Origin: Marinoscillum pacificum
GTDB taxonomy: Bacteria; Bacteroidota; Bacteroidia; Cytophagales; Cyclobacteriaceae
Direction: 5' to 3'
Length of the DNA stretch: 64,000 bases
NCBI RefSeq assembly: GCF_024714495.1
Contig: NZ_JAMZMJ010000006.1
Location: 248,001 to 312,000 of the forward strand
A model generated the notes under the pieces. The model was not told the DNA's origin and did not search any database. It saw only the letters and a list, made by a program, of their open reading frames with translations. Position numbers and translations under genes: made by a program. Positions 32,583 to 41,479 of this stretch are shown here, in pieces (position 1 is the first letter of the stretch; each line of letters opens with the position of its first letter).

Positions 32583-34241
32583 GTGAGATTTACTTTAATA
32601 ATAATACTCGCTCTGACGATCAGTAAGTTAGCAGCACAATCGACTGATATTCCGCTAAATAGCTGGGCATATCCAGTTCTGGATGAATGGGATGTAAAAG
32701 GAGAAAACAACGTTTTTTCTACCGTAAAGCCAGTTAGTAGGGCCTATTTTTCGGAAATATCCAACGGAGTTGATTGGAAATTGAGCAAGTCTGATCAAGC
32801 GGATCTCCAGTTTATTGTTCTGGAAACAAGAGAACATCAGGATTCTGTACCTGCAGCACAAAAGGGATTATTTAATGCTCTTTATAAATATGAGTCTGAT
32901 TTTTTCGCTTATTCAAATGATGAAATTGACCTTCATGTAAACCCTGTTTGGCTCATTGAGGCTGGAAAAGACACTGAAGGAAGGCTCGATGAAACCTTAT
33001 ATCAGAACTATCGAGGCCTGGAGTTGAGAGGAACTGTTGACAATAGAGTCAGTTTTTATACACTCATATCAGAAAACCAGGCAAGATACGCAGATTATAT
33101 AAAGGATATGACCGACTCTACTCTTGCCGTGCCATATGAAGGGTTTTGGAAACAGTACGGAGGAACAGGCGTCGACTTTTTGCGTGCTCAAGGCTATGTA
33201 GACATCAATGCAACCAAACACATCGGAGTGCAATTGGGCTATGGGAAACATTTTATAGGTGACGGCAAACGCTCATTGATACTTTCTGATATAGGTAATA
33301 ATTACCCTTACCTGCGATTGAACACCAAAGTTTGGAAGATTCAATACACCAATATTTTTGCGCAACTCATCGCTCAAACTTATGGTGGAGATTTTGGTCT
33401 TTTAGGAACAGGAGCATTTCCTAAAAAGTATATGGCCAATCACCATTTGTCCGTACAGGTTTCAAATAACCTAACTATTGGATTGTTTGAGTCCTTTATT
33501 CAAGGGGATAGTACAAACAATACCAATCTAGGAATGCTCAATCCGCTCATATTTTTCAAAGCCATTGAGCAGCAAGATGGAAGTGGAGGTAACACGATTG
33601 TCGGCCTGGATTTCAAATGGAATCTATGGAAACGAGTTTCTCTTTATGGTCAGCTCGCAATTGATGAGTTAGTTGTTGGGGAGTTGCTGGACAATACTGG
33701 CTGGTGGGGTAATAAGCAGGGTTTCCAACTAGGTGGTAAATATTTTGATGCGTTTGGCTTAAAAAACCTGGACTTACAATTAGAGCTCAACCGTGTGAGA
33801 CCGTATTTGTATGCGCATGAAAGTTATTACACCAATTACAGTCATTACAATATGGCGCTGGCGCATCCTCTTGGCGCAAACTTTAGAGAAATTCTTTCCA
33901 GCGTGAGTTATCAACCTATTCCTAGACTGAAGTTGAAAGCAGACTTGTTGTTGGCCAAATACGGCAATGACATCAATGGCTTGAGTTATGGACGTGATAT
34001 CATGGAACCATATTTACCAGATAATCGTCCTGGAGACTATGGCAATGACATGTTCCAGGGAGAAACGATTGATTTGACGATGGTTCAGCTCAATGCGCAG
34101 TACATGCTGTATCATAATTTGATTCTGAACGGGACCATGATTTATCGAGATGAATCTTCAGTTACCGGATTATCAAAAGCTACGCAGATGTTGACCTTTG
34201 GAGTTTATTGGAATTTCCCAGTTAGAAGCTACTTGTTTTAA
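32583..34241 (+). CDS. RemB/Wzi-like outer-membrane barrel protein
   Basis: A 552-residue exported protein (signal peptide [19 protein letters not shown]) with GTG start at 32583. The central block [50 protein letters not shown] matches the capsule-assembly Wzi family and the gliding-motility adhesin-related RemB proteins of Bacteroidota. The C-terminus is beta-rich and ends [12 protein letters not shown]. It may bind surface polysaccharide or act in gliding; the two roles cannot be told apart here. Its TAA overlaps the ATG of the ABC exporter gene (TAATG), suggesting a shared polysaccharide or lipid export role. Confidence 0.8.
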   Translation: MRFTLIIILALTISKLAAQSTDIPLNSWAYPVLDEWDVKGENNVFSTVKPVSRAYFSEISNGVDWKLSKSDQADLQFIVLETREHQDSVPAAQKGLFNALYKYESDFFAYSNDEIDLHVNPVWLIEAGKDTEGRLDETLYQNYRGLELRGTVDNRVSFYTLISENQARYADYIKDMTDSTLAVPYEGFWKQYGGTGVDFLRAQGYVDINATKHIGVQLGYGKHFIGDGKRSLILSDIGNNYPYLRLNTKVWKIQYTNIFAQLIAQTYGGDFGLLGTGAFPKKYMANHHLSVQVSNNLTIGLFESFIQGDSTNNTNLGMLNPLIFFKAIEQQDGSGGNTIVGLDFKWNLWKRVSLYGQLAIDELVVGELLDNTGWWGNKQGFQLGGKYFDAFGLKNLDLQLELNRVRPYLYAHESYYTNYSHYNMALAHPLGANFREILSSVSYQPIPRLKLKADLLLAKYGNDINGLSYGRDIMEPYLPDNRPGDYGNDMFQGETIDLTMVQLNAQYMLYHNLILNGTMIYRDESSVTGLSKATQMLTFGVYWNFPVRSYLF

Positions 34242-36037
34242 TGAACTTACTTTGGCGCATAGCAAAGTATGCCCGACCGGTTGATAAAATTCTACCGCTG
34301 TATCTCGTTTTGATACTCGGGGCGACTATTTTCAGTGTTATTAACCTGTCTGCTCTTATTCCTTTACTGCAAGTATTGTTTGATCAGGTTCAAGAGCCTG
34401 CACAGCAGGAGGGAATAATTGCTTCTATTAAAAATCAATTTTATCAGCAACTCCATACTTATATAAGCGAGGAAGGAAAAGTTGCCGCACTCTATTTCAT
34501 CTGTGTATTGGTAGCTGTTTCCGTACTGATGGCCAATGTCTTTCGCTACGCGTCTCAGTTGATTTTGGCGAAAGTCCGTGTCCGAACCATTAAAAACTTA
34601 CGTCAGGAAGCTTTCGAGCAAGTTCTTCGATTTGATATTGATTATTTCCATGAGCAGCACAAAGGTGATTTTGTTTCCAGACTCACAGTAGACGTACAGG
34701 ATGTAGAACAGTCAATTGTCAGTGCGATGAAAGCGCTTATCAAAGAGCCCTTTTTATTGATTGGGTATTTAGTGGCTCTTTTCGTGATATCCGCAGAGTT
34801 AACTTTATACACCCTTGTACTTATTCCAGCCGCAGGCTTTGGAGTGTCCATTGTGGCCAGGAAAATCAGAAAATGGTCTCGTAGATCTCAGGAATCTGTT
34901 GGTAAGTTGGGTGGATTACTGGAGGAGGCCTTTACAGGTATTCGCGCCATCAAAGCCATGAATGCGCAGGACTGGGTAAAGGGTCGATTTGAAAAAAACC
35001 TGAAAGCCTACGCGAGAGAAACCTATCAAATTGCCTCCAAGTCGAATTTATCATCTCCGATCAGTGAAGTTGTAGGTGTAATCGTTTTAGTGATTACACT
35101 GATCCTTGGAGGAAAGATGGTTTTGATTGATCAATCCATGGATGCTGCCACGTTTATCGGATTTCTGGTAATCTTTTCTCAACTGCTTAATCCAGCCAAA
35201 GCCATTTCCGTAGCCAGTTCACAGATCAATAAAGGCCTCGCCTCTGCAAGTAGAATCTTCGAACTGTTGGATCAGCAACAAGAAACACCAGTGGGTCATT
35301 TGACTCCTGTTTATCAACAAAGCATCCAGTTTAATGAGTGTAGTTTCTCCTTTGGAGACCATTTGGTATTGGATCAAATGAGTTTTCAGATAAATCATGG
35401 AGAAGTGATCGCTTTGGTTGGGACTTCTGGATCGGGAAAATCAACCATAGCAGATCTGCTTTGTGGTTTCTATCAACCTAAATCAGGTGCAATTCTGTTA
35501 GATGGGGTTGCATTAAATGAATTAGATCAACATCTATGGAGGTCACACATCGCGTTTGTATCTCAGGAATCGGTCATGTTCGACGACTCCATTCGTAACA
35601 ACATTTTGTTTGGAATGGAGGGTGTGAGTGAGGAGAAGTTGCAGGAAGTAATTGATCAATCCTACGTGGCAGAGTTTGTGAATCAACTGCCAGCTGGTTT
35701 AGAAACTGCTGTCGGATCAAATGGAGCCAGACTGTCTGGTGGTCAAAAGCAGCGGATTGCTATTGCCAGAGCGATGTTGAGAAATCCAGAATTATTAATT
35801 CTCGATGAAGCTACATCGGCGTTGGATGCTCAATCTGAACACATGGTACAGAAAGCATTGGCTCAATTGATGAAAGATAGGACCACATTGATAATTGCAC
35901 ATCGCCACAGATCGATCCAACATGCTGACCGTATTTTAGTTATTAACCATGGGCAAATCGAGGAGTCTGGAAATCATGAAGAGCTGGTTCGCAAGAACGG
36001 TTTATATGCCGAACTGACCCAGTTGCAGGCTTTTTGA
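34241..36037 (+). CDS. MsbA-type ABC exporter (fused permease and ATPase)
   Basis: A 598-residue half-transporter. Six membrane helices in residues about 15-320 precede an ATPase domain with Walker A LVGTSGSGKST, Q-loop FVSQES, signature LSGGQKQRIAIARAM, Walker B LLILDEATSALD and the switch His in LIIAHRHR. It resembles lipid A/lipid flippases (MsbA) and multidrug exporters. Dimerises in the inner membrane. Coupled to the RemB/Wzi-like gene by a TAATG overlap, which points to export of a surface lipid or polysaccharide precursor; inference. Confidence 0.92.
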   Translation: MNLLWRIAKYARPVDKILPLYLVLILGATIFSVINLSALIPLLQVLFDQVQEPAQQEGIIASIKNQFYQQLHTYISEEGKVAALYFICVLVAVSVLMANVFRYASQLILAKVRVRTIKNLRQEAFEQVLRFDIDYFHEQHKGDFVSRLTVDVQDVEQSIVSAMKALIKEPFLLIGYLVALFVISAELTLYTLVLIPAAGFGVSIVARKIRKWSRRSQESVGKLGGLLEEAFTGIRAIKAMNAQDWVKGRFEKNLKAYARETYQIASKSNLSSPISEVVGVIVLVITLILGGKMVLIDQSMDAATFIGFLVIFSQLLNPAKAISVASSQINKGLASASRIFELLDQQQETPVGHLTPVYQQSIQFNECSFSFGDHLVLDQMSFQINHGEVIALVGTSGSGKSTIADLLCGFYQPKSGAILLDGVALNELDQHLWRSHIAFVSQESVMFDDSIRNNILFGMEGVSEEKLQEVIDQSYVAEFVNQLPAGLETAVGSNGARLSGGQKQRIAIARAMLRNPELLILDEATSALDAQSEHMVQKALAQLMKDRTTLIIAHRHRSIQHADRILVINHGQIEESGNHEELVRKNGLYAELTQLQAF

Positions 36038-36079
36038 CGCATTCAGTCGATAAGATTGGTTGCCTCGGGGAGTTTTACC

Positions 36080-36087
36080 TAACTTTT
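36080..36087 (+). promoter_or_regulatory. Probable promoter -7 element
   Basis: TAACTTTT (7 of 8 to TAnnTTTG) preceded by TTG at a distance of 17 bases (from 36060). It lies between the ABC exporter stop and the acidic-tail membrane protein gene (ATG at 36109), giving a short leader. Confidence 0.4.
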
Positions 36088-36108
36088 CGCCAAGATTCAA
36101 AATAAAAG

Positions 36109-36504
36109 ATGAGAAAGTTCAAGCTATTCTTCTACCCAATCTATTTGATTGCAGCATTTTTAGTTCTCTACTATAGTGTGGACATAATGAGTAATATGGA
36201 AAGCTATAAAGAGAAGATAGATATGACTTTTGCGCTCCGCAAGCTTCCAGTATATACGATGAGCGCTTTCATCATATTGAGCGTGTTGATGATTGTGGAG
36301 CTGGCAGCAGAAAACTTCCAAATTATTTCTCTGAAACGTCGAGTAAAAAAGGCCGAAGAAGAAGTATTAAAATATAAGGCCAAACTCTACGACAAGTCTC
36401 AAGGAGAAGATGATGAGGAGGACGATGACGAAGAAGAGGATGATGAAAGACCTCAGTTGCCTCAATTCGATCTTGGAGATGATGATGACGAGGATGACAA
36501 GTAA
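36109..36504 (+). CDS. Membrane protein with acidic tail, unknown
   Basis: A 131-residue protein with two membrane helices (about 7-28 and 48-66), then a basic coiled-coil-like stretch (LKRRVKKAEEEVLKYKAKLYDK). The final 35 residues are almost entirely Asp and Glu (EDDEEDDDEEEDDERP...DDDDEDDK). The tail faces the cytoplasm if both helices span the membrane. No family recognised. The order basic coil then polyacidic tail resembles nothing specific. Confidence 0.6.
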   Translation: MRKFKLFFYPIYLIAAFLVLYYSVDIMSNMESYKEKIDMTFALRKLPVYTMSAFIILSVLMIVELAAENFQIISLKRRVKKAEEEVLKYKAKLYDKSQGEDDEEDDDEEEDDERPQLPQFDLGDDDDEDDK

Positions 36505-36795
36505 TTGTCAAATTTGAGCTCATCTTTTACGGTTAACTAAATATCTTACTTTTTATTCCAGTCAACGATTCGTCAACAATTGAATGACATTTTTTGATCA
36601 CTTTTATCTTATAAAAAGTAACGAAATATGTCGTTTTTCTTCTCTGTATTAATCGTATGTAACATAATCTTCCTGCTGCGGTCAGCCGCCAAGTGGAGAC
36701 ATTCTACCAGATAATCTTGCTGGAATCGAGTATTCCTGCAGGAACCTGCACATTTTATTTGCACAGTTATTTGAGAAAATGGTAATTTAGAAACC
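36505..36795. other. Intergenic region upstream of comM-like gene
   Basis: 291 bases without a gene on either strand. Contains a small palindrome TCCTGCAGGA near 36733 and AT-rich stretches on the left. No terminator or RNA gene was identified. Confidence 0.4.
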
Positions 36796-38334
36796 ATGCT
36801 GGCAAAGAGTTTTGGAAGTGCGGTTTATGGTGTCAACGCCTACACCATCACCATTGAGGTAAATGTTGGACAAGGAACGAAGTTCTTTATGGTTGGTCTA
36901 CCAGACTCGGCTGTTAAAGAAAGTGAGCAGCGTGTGGAGTCTGCCCTCAAGTTTTACGAGTACCGTATGCCACGACAAAAGGTGGTCATCAATCTTGCGC
37001 CTGCAGATATCAAAAAGGAAGGGTCTGCATACGACCTTCCAATTGCCTTAAGCATTCTACACGCATCCGAGCAAGCAGATTTTCCGGAGCTGGATAAGTA
37101 CATAATTATGGGTGAGTTGTCGCTTGATGGAATTCTTCGTCCCATAAAAGGGGCTTTGCCAATAGCCATTGAGGCACGAAAGCAAGGATTTAAAGGCTTC
37201 ATTCTTCCTAAGGAGAACGCCATAGAAGCGGCGATCGTAGATAATTTGGAAATCTACGGAGTGGAAAACATTAAAGAGGCCATTGAGCATCTGGATGGTA
37301 CCAACCCATTAGAGAAAGTAACCTTTGATACACGTGATAACTTCTTCCACGATATCGATCAATTTGAATCTGACTTTGCGGATGTACAAGGTCAGGAAAA
37401 TATCAAGCGAGCCATGGAAATTGCTGCCGCTGGTGGTCATAACGTGATCATGATTGGCCCTCCCGGAGCTGGTAAAACGATGTTGGCGAAAAGATTAAGC
37501 TCCATCTTACCACCGCTAAGTCTCCATGAGGCATTAGAAACCACTAAAATTCACTCCGTGGCCGGAAAGCTAGGTCAAAATGGAAAACTGATAGCACAAA
37601 GGCCCTATAGGAGCCCACACCACACTATTTCGGACGTTGCTCTGGTTGGAGGAGGAGGCATTCCACAGCCAGGAGAAATTTCTCTTGCCAACAATGGTGT
37701 CTTGTTTTTGGATGAACTGCCAGAATTTAAGCGCACGGTGCTGGAAGTGATGCGTCAACCGCTAGAGGAACGACGAGTAACGATTTCCAGAGCAAAAGTG
37801 AGCATTGATTATCCGGCCAACTTCATGTTGGTGGCTAGTATGAACCCTTGCCCTTGTGGATACTACAATCACCCGGAGAAAGAATGTGTTTGCGGGCCTG
37901 GTGTCGTACAGAGATATTTGAATAAAGTAAGTGGGCCGCTTCTAGATCGAATAGATCTGCATGTGGAAGTAACTCCTGTGTCTTTTGATGAGATGACTGC
38001 CAATAGAAAAGCGGAATCTAGTCTGGAAATCAGAGATCGGGTGATCAAAGCACGTGAAATACAGAAAGAACGATTTAAAGAAACACCCGAGATCTTTAAC
38101 AACGCCATGATGGGTTCTCAAGCCACAAAGGAGCTTTGTAAGATAAATGAAGCTGGGAAAGCATTGCTGAAAACAGCCATGGAAAGATTAGGGCTTTCAG
38201 CTAGGGCATATGACCGGATCTTGAAAGTGTCCAGAACCATTGCTGATCTGGCTGGAAGTGATGATATCCGCATTGAACATCTGGCAGAAGCCATTCAATA
38301 CCGCAGTTTGGATAGAGAGGGCTGGGCGGGGTAG
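36796..38334 (+). CDS. comM: YifB/ComM-family AAA+ ATPase
   Basis: A 512-residue Mg-chelatase-like AAA+ protein. An N-terminal Lon-like S5 fold (AKSFGSAVYGVNAYTITIEVNV...DLPIALSILHA) is followed by Walker A GPPGAGKTML (221-230), Walker B GVLFLDELPEF (301-311) and the Cys-rich loop NPCPCGYYNHPEKECVCGP. The C-terminal part ends with the Mg-chelatase helical bundle (LSARAYDRILKVSRTIADLAG). In naturally competent bacteria ComM is a branch-migration helicase for transformation. The motifs are complete. Gene converges on a small hypothetical gene four bases away. Confidence 0.93.
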   Translation: MLAKSFGSAVYGVNAYTITIEVNVGQGTKFFMVGLPDSAVKESEQRVESALKFYEYRMPRQKVVINLAPADIKKEGSAYDLPIALSILHASEQADFPELDKYIIMGELSLDGILRPIKGALPIAIEARKQGFKGFILPKENAIEAAIVDNLEIYGVENIKEAIEHLDGTNPLEKVTFDTRDNFFHDIDQFESDFADVQGQENIKRAMEIAAAGGHNVIMIGPPGAGKTMLAKRLSSILPPLSLHEALETTKIHSVAGKLGQNGKLIAQRPYRSPHHTISDVALVGGGGIPQPGEISLANNGVLFLDELPEFKRTVLEVMRQPLEERRVTISRAKVSIDYPANFMLVASMNPCPCGYYNHPEKECVCGPGVVQRYLNKVSGPLLDRIDLHVEVTPVSFDEMTANRKAESSLEIRDRVIKAREIQKERFKETPEIFNNAMMGSQATKELCKINEAGKALLKTAMERLGLSARAYDRILKVSRTIADLAGSDDIRIEHLAEAIQYRSLDREGWAG

Positions 38335-38338
38335 TTAA

Positions 38339-38536
38339 TTAATGGAGATTATCTGGGTTCCATTCAATTCTCCTTTTGCCCTTAAGTGATGGAGATGTCT
38401 TTAATCCTTGCGAAATGATTTCCATAAGGTAGTTCCATTTCTTCTGTCCAGACCAGGTCAGATAATCATCAATAAAAACATTTTGTTGATCATCGCTACT
38501 TGTATGGTCAGGATTCCATTCTATTTTCCTGGACAT
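38339..38536 (-). CDS. Small protein with duplicated terminal motif, unknown
   Basis: A 65-residue protein. Both ends carry the same short motif: RKIEWNPDH (3-11) and RRIEWNPDNLH (55-65). The middle contains LTWSGQKKWNYLMEIISQG, comparable to the L-T-x-x-x-x-x-W-L-x-E helix seen in many small Bacteroidota proteins of unknown function. It starts at ATG 38536 and ends four bases from the ComM gene. Coding status is supported by the internal protein-level duplication. Function unknown. Confidence 0.6.
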   Translation of the reverse strand: MSRKIEWNPDHTSSDDQQNVFIDDYLTWSGQKKWNYLMEIISQGLKTSPSLKGKRRIEWNPDNLH

Positions 38537-38625
38537 AAATTTTGACTAGAGAAACGTTTTAAAATTAGTCAATCTTACTTATTTAATATTGTCAGTCGAT
38601 TGCATGGGAATTAGAAACAAGGTGT

Positions 38626-39573
38626 TTACAAATTCTTAGGCTTCGTTCCTGGTTTCCCTTCTTGTGGATTGAGATAGATGCGCTGAGTAGGGTAGGCAAA
38701 ATCTATGTCATTGCTTTCTGCAAATCGTTCGAGCACTTCTTCCCAGATGTTGTGTTCGGTTAGCCGTCTCTTTCTTGGATCTACCAGGTAACGCATGGTG
38801 AGCATCACTCCGCTATCCTTTACCGCGGTATAAACGATGGGTGTTAAAGTGCCATAAAATATCATGTACTTTTTGGAGGCTTCTATCAGTCTTTCCTGGG
38901 CTTCTTTGGTTAAATGCTCGGTATGCTTTTTTACAATCGCACTCAGGATGTCCTTTGCCTTCTGCCAGTTGCTTTCAAAAGTGATCAAAATCCCTATTTC
39001 ATTCCATATATGAGAAAAACCCTGATTATAGTTGGCTTGTGGCAGTTTAAAAATTTGTCCATTGGGAACGTGAATGATTCGTCCTGTGCTCTGGTCGGCA
39101 TCAACCCAATTGTTGATTTCATTTAGAGTAAATTGAAAAAAGCGGATGTCAATAACATCACCAGCATGGTCTCCGATTTGAATCCGATCTCCTACCTCAA
39201 AAGGTTTGCGAATGAGGATAAACAACCAACCTGCTACATTCACGATAGGGTCTTGCAAGGCAATGGCCAAACCAGCTGTTACCAATCCGAAAAAAGTAGC
39301 CAAAGAGCCCATTTTGTCTACCCAAATGGACCCGATAATGATGATTAGAAAAATGTAATAGGCATTGTTGACACCATTGCGCCAGTGGTACTGCTCTCGT
39401 ACGTTCTCAATTTTGTTGTTGACCAATTTTACCAGCAGCTTGCGGAGCGTCCACAAGATGAGAAACGTGATTAACGAATAAAGAATTTTGAGTTGACTGG
39501 TTTCGGAGATTCTCCAGGTTTTTTCAATCCATTCTATTACTTCCATTGTGCGTGGTTTTAGGTCGATGATCAA
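38626..39573 (-). CDS. MscS-family mechanosensitive channel
   Basis: A 315-residue small-conductance mechanosensitive channel. Membrane helices near 20-50, 68-90 and 90-115 are followed by the MscS core: GSLATFFGLVTAGLAIALQDPIVNVAGWLFILIRKPFEVGDRIQIGDHAGDVIDIRFFQFTLNEI, with the glycine/alanine-rich pore helix and the beta-domain. Cytoplasmic C-terminus is truncated compared with E. coli MscS only slightly. Releases solutes on hypo-osmotic shock. Monocistronic. Confidence 0.92.
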   Translation of the reverse strand: MIIDLKPRTMEVIEWIEKTWRISETSQLKILYSLITFLILWTLRKLLVKLVNNKIENVREQYHWRNGVNNAYYIFLIIIIGSIWVDKMGSLATFFGLVTAGLAIALQDPIVNVAGWLFILIRKPFEVGDRIQIGDHAGDVIDIRFFQFTLNEINNWVDADQSTGRIIHVPNGQIFKLPQANYNQGFSHIWNEIGILITFESNWQKAKDILSAIVKKHTEHLTKEAQERLIEASKKYMIFYGTLTPIVYTAVKDSGVMLTMRYLVDPRKRRLTEHNIWEEVLERFAESNDIDFAYPTQRIYLNPQEGKPGTKPKNL

Positions 39574-39747
39574 TCACACTTCCTAATCATTAAATTTACT
39601 GATACCGTCTTTTGTTTGATCAAGTTTCCTGATCAATATTTTTGGACCTGTTCAAACTTTATTGATTGTGAAATTTTTAATACTTGTGTCCATTCTCCCG
39701 AACCTCGTTCGTCATTAGGAAAATGATAATCATAAAACACTAATGAA

Positions 39748-40077
39748 ATGAACAAGTATTTAGTCATCTATCACGCACCGAAAGCAGAAGTAAAAGGCAT
39801 GAATTTTCCTTCAGAGGAGGAGAAAATGGCCGCTATGATGCCATGGTTTGCCTGGAAAGAAGCAATGGGCGATCATCTATTGGATTTTGGAAATCCGCTA
39901 ATGGGAGGAAAGAAACTGACACCAAAAGGCACACCAGTTGAGAGCCAAAAAGAAGTTTCAGGGTATTCGCTAATTCAAGCGAATAGTTACGATCATGCCA
40001 TCGAACTACTAAATGGTCACCCACACCTGGCAAGTGGTGCCTGTGAAATCGAAGTACATGAGGCAATTGCCATGTAA
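39748..40077 (+). CDS. YCII-related domain protein
   Basis: A 109-residue protein of the YCII/DGPF superfamily: MNKYLVIYHAPKAE... and the family's C-terminal SYDHAIELLNGHPHLASGACEIEVHEAIAM (the H-P-x-L-x-x-G-x-x-E-I-x-P type ending, with the putative catalytic His). These small ferredoxin-fold dimers resemble muconolactone isomerase and are proposed enzymes without settled function. Followed at once by a bidirectional terminator. Confidence 0.85.
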   Translation: MNKYLVIYHAPKAEVKGMNFPSEEEKMAAMMPWFAWKEAMGDHLLDFGNPLMGGKKLTPKGTPVESQKEVSGYSLIQANSYDHAIELLNGHPHLASGACEIEVHEAIAM

Positions 40078-40084
40078 AATGTAT

Positions 40085-40116
40085 CAGTAGCTCGACTTAT
40101 TGAGGTTGAGCTACTG
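40085..40116. terminator. Bidirectional terminator hairpin
   Basis: Arms CAGTAGCTCGAC (40085-40096) and GTTGAGCTACTG (40105-40116), 12 bp with one G-T pair, loop of eight bases, then TATTTTCT on the plus strand. It lies between the convergent YCII and thioredoxin-like genes and overlaps the stop codon of the latter. Confidence 0.8.
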
Positions 40117-40726
40117 TATTTTCTAAGATGTCCAGTACTTCAGAAAAAGTTGATTCTCCTTTGTCTTGCAAGTACCATTTCTGCAATTCAACAGAAAAAT
40201 CACTGTAAGGTCTTGGGTTTTCTTCTTGCTTCCAGGCGTCGTACAGCATTTGTGCCTCTTGTGGTCTTGGTCCCCATGACCCAAGCACATCAAATTTATT
40301 ATCGAGCATGATCAGTTTTGGAATAGATCTGCCACCACGAGTCAGGAACTGATCCATCAACTCAAGGTTTTCATCTCTTAAGACAAACCGAGTATCAATT
40401 TGGTCATTTGCGTCAGCCATTTTTTGCAACAATGGAATGATTTGCGCTGCATCACCACACCAGCTTTCTGTAATAATTAACCACGTTTGCGAATAGTCGA
40501 TGCTCTGCATCTTGGCCTCATGGTTCTCAGGAAGATTGATGGTTTTGGCCAATCGTTTCATTCGCTGATTACCCAACTTGGTATAGTTGACGTAGCTTTC
40601 TGATTTATTTGGGCCAGAAGAATCACCTGTGTCAGTCAGAGTTTGAACAAGGTTTACATATTCTTCATAGCTCATTGAGTGATCAATGGCTGTGTTGATG
40701 ATATTCTTCAATGCTGATTTTTCCAT
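40097..40726 (-). CDS. Thioredoxin-family protein with a single active-site Cys
   Basis: A 209-residue cytosolic thioredoxin-fold protein. The active-site region is WLIITESWCGDAAQIIPLLQKMA, where the second Cys of CxxC is Ala (WCGDA), followed by LRDENLELMDQFLTRGGRSIPKLIMLD with the cis-Pro. The ATG at 40726 (MEKSALKNII) fits homologues better than the longer reading from 40762. A one-Cys site suggests a monothiol mechanism or thiol (for example bacillithiol) mixed disulfide handling, in line with a YtxJ gene at 52.1 kb. Confidence 0.82.
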   Translation of the reverse strand: MEKSALKNIINTAIDHSMSYEEYVNLVQTLTDTGDSSGPNKSESYVNYTKLGNQRMKRLAKTINLPENHEAKMQSIDYSQTWLIITESWCGDAAQIIPLLQKMADANDQIDTRFVLRDENLELMDQFLTRGGRSIPKLIMLDNKFDVLGSWGPRPQEAQMLYDAWKQEENPRPYSDFSVELQKWYLQDKGESTFSEVLDILENTVAQPQ

Positions 40727-40795
40727 TTCGTAATAGCTTCTGATCAGTAAATCGAAATGCATGTTGAATAGTTTCCGAAAAGGGGAATTCAGTGA

Positions 40796-41461
40796 TTAAT
40801 TGTCGGCTGGAACACTTTCCAGAGCAGGTTCCTCGTATTGGTTTACTCCTTTGTAGAACATCCAGTACATGGCCAGCATGATAAAGTGTGCCACATCATC
40901 TCTATTAAACCATGCCGGATGAATATCTACCTGGCCGATTTTAGCTGCACCAATTGCGAAAAGGCAGGCAATTCCGTAAAGGAAATAACGGTAATTCGAC
41001 TGACCACTTTTTTGTCGATTGTAGGATAAAACTCCTGCGAGCACAAAGAATCCCGCTGTATGAACCATTACCCATTTAAATGAAAAATCAAATACGAGCA
41101 TAGTAAATGTGGCAAATACCTTTGCACGAATTACCGTAAGGAGCATCTGTTTTTTCTTAGAGTCAGTAATGTCGAGTATCATAGCCAGCTCAGCGATCAC
41201 CACTGATATAATAGCAATGGACCAGTTAGTAATCTTGAAATACTGGCCAGTATAGTTGAATAAGAGATGACTCAGACCTCCGAAAATGAATGCGAAAGTA
41301 TAGCCAAGGAAAAACCATCTCCAATATTTCTGAAAAGTAGTCTGCGCACTTTCTAATCTTTTATAAAAAATGAATGCTTGTGTGGCAAGGACCCAATTCA
41401 TCAAGGTACTTAGTGGCTCTAACAACTGTAAGCCAAACAATTCGAATGCTACTTTTTCCAA
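40796..41461 (-). CDS. Multi-pass membrane protein, DUF6962/CREST-like
   Basis: A 221-residue protein with about seven helices. Near the third helix is GGLSHLLFN and near the C-terminus HPAWFNRDDVAHFIMLAMYW. The S-x-x-H, the Asp pair and the final H-x-x-x-D-x-x-H order are reminiscent of the CREST superfamily of membrane hydrolases (alkaline ceramidases, PAQR receptors). This is a weak, motif-level resemblance. It is divergent from a neutral-ceramidase-like gene with only 18 bases between start codons, which makes the ceramidase idea more interesting. Confidence 0.55.
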   Translation of the reverse strand: MEKVAFELFGLQLLEPLSTLMNWVLATQAFIFYKRLESAQTTFQKYWRWFFLGYTFAFIFGGLSHLLFNYTGQYFKITNWSIAIISVVIAELAMILDITDSKKKQMLLTVIRAKVFATFTMLVFDFSFKWVMVHTAGFFVLAGVLSYNRQKSGQSNYRYFLYGIACLFAIGAAKIGQVDIHPAWFNRDDVAHFIMLAMYWMFYKGVNQYEEPALESVPADN

Positions 41462-41479
41462 AATGCCGAGATTTTTTGA

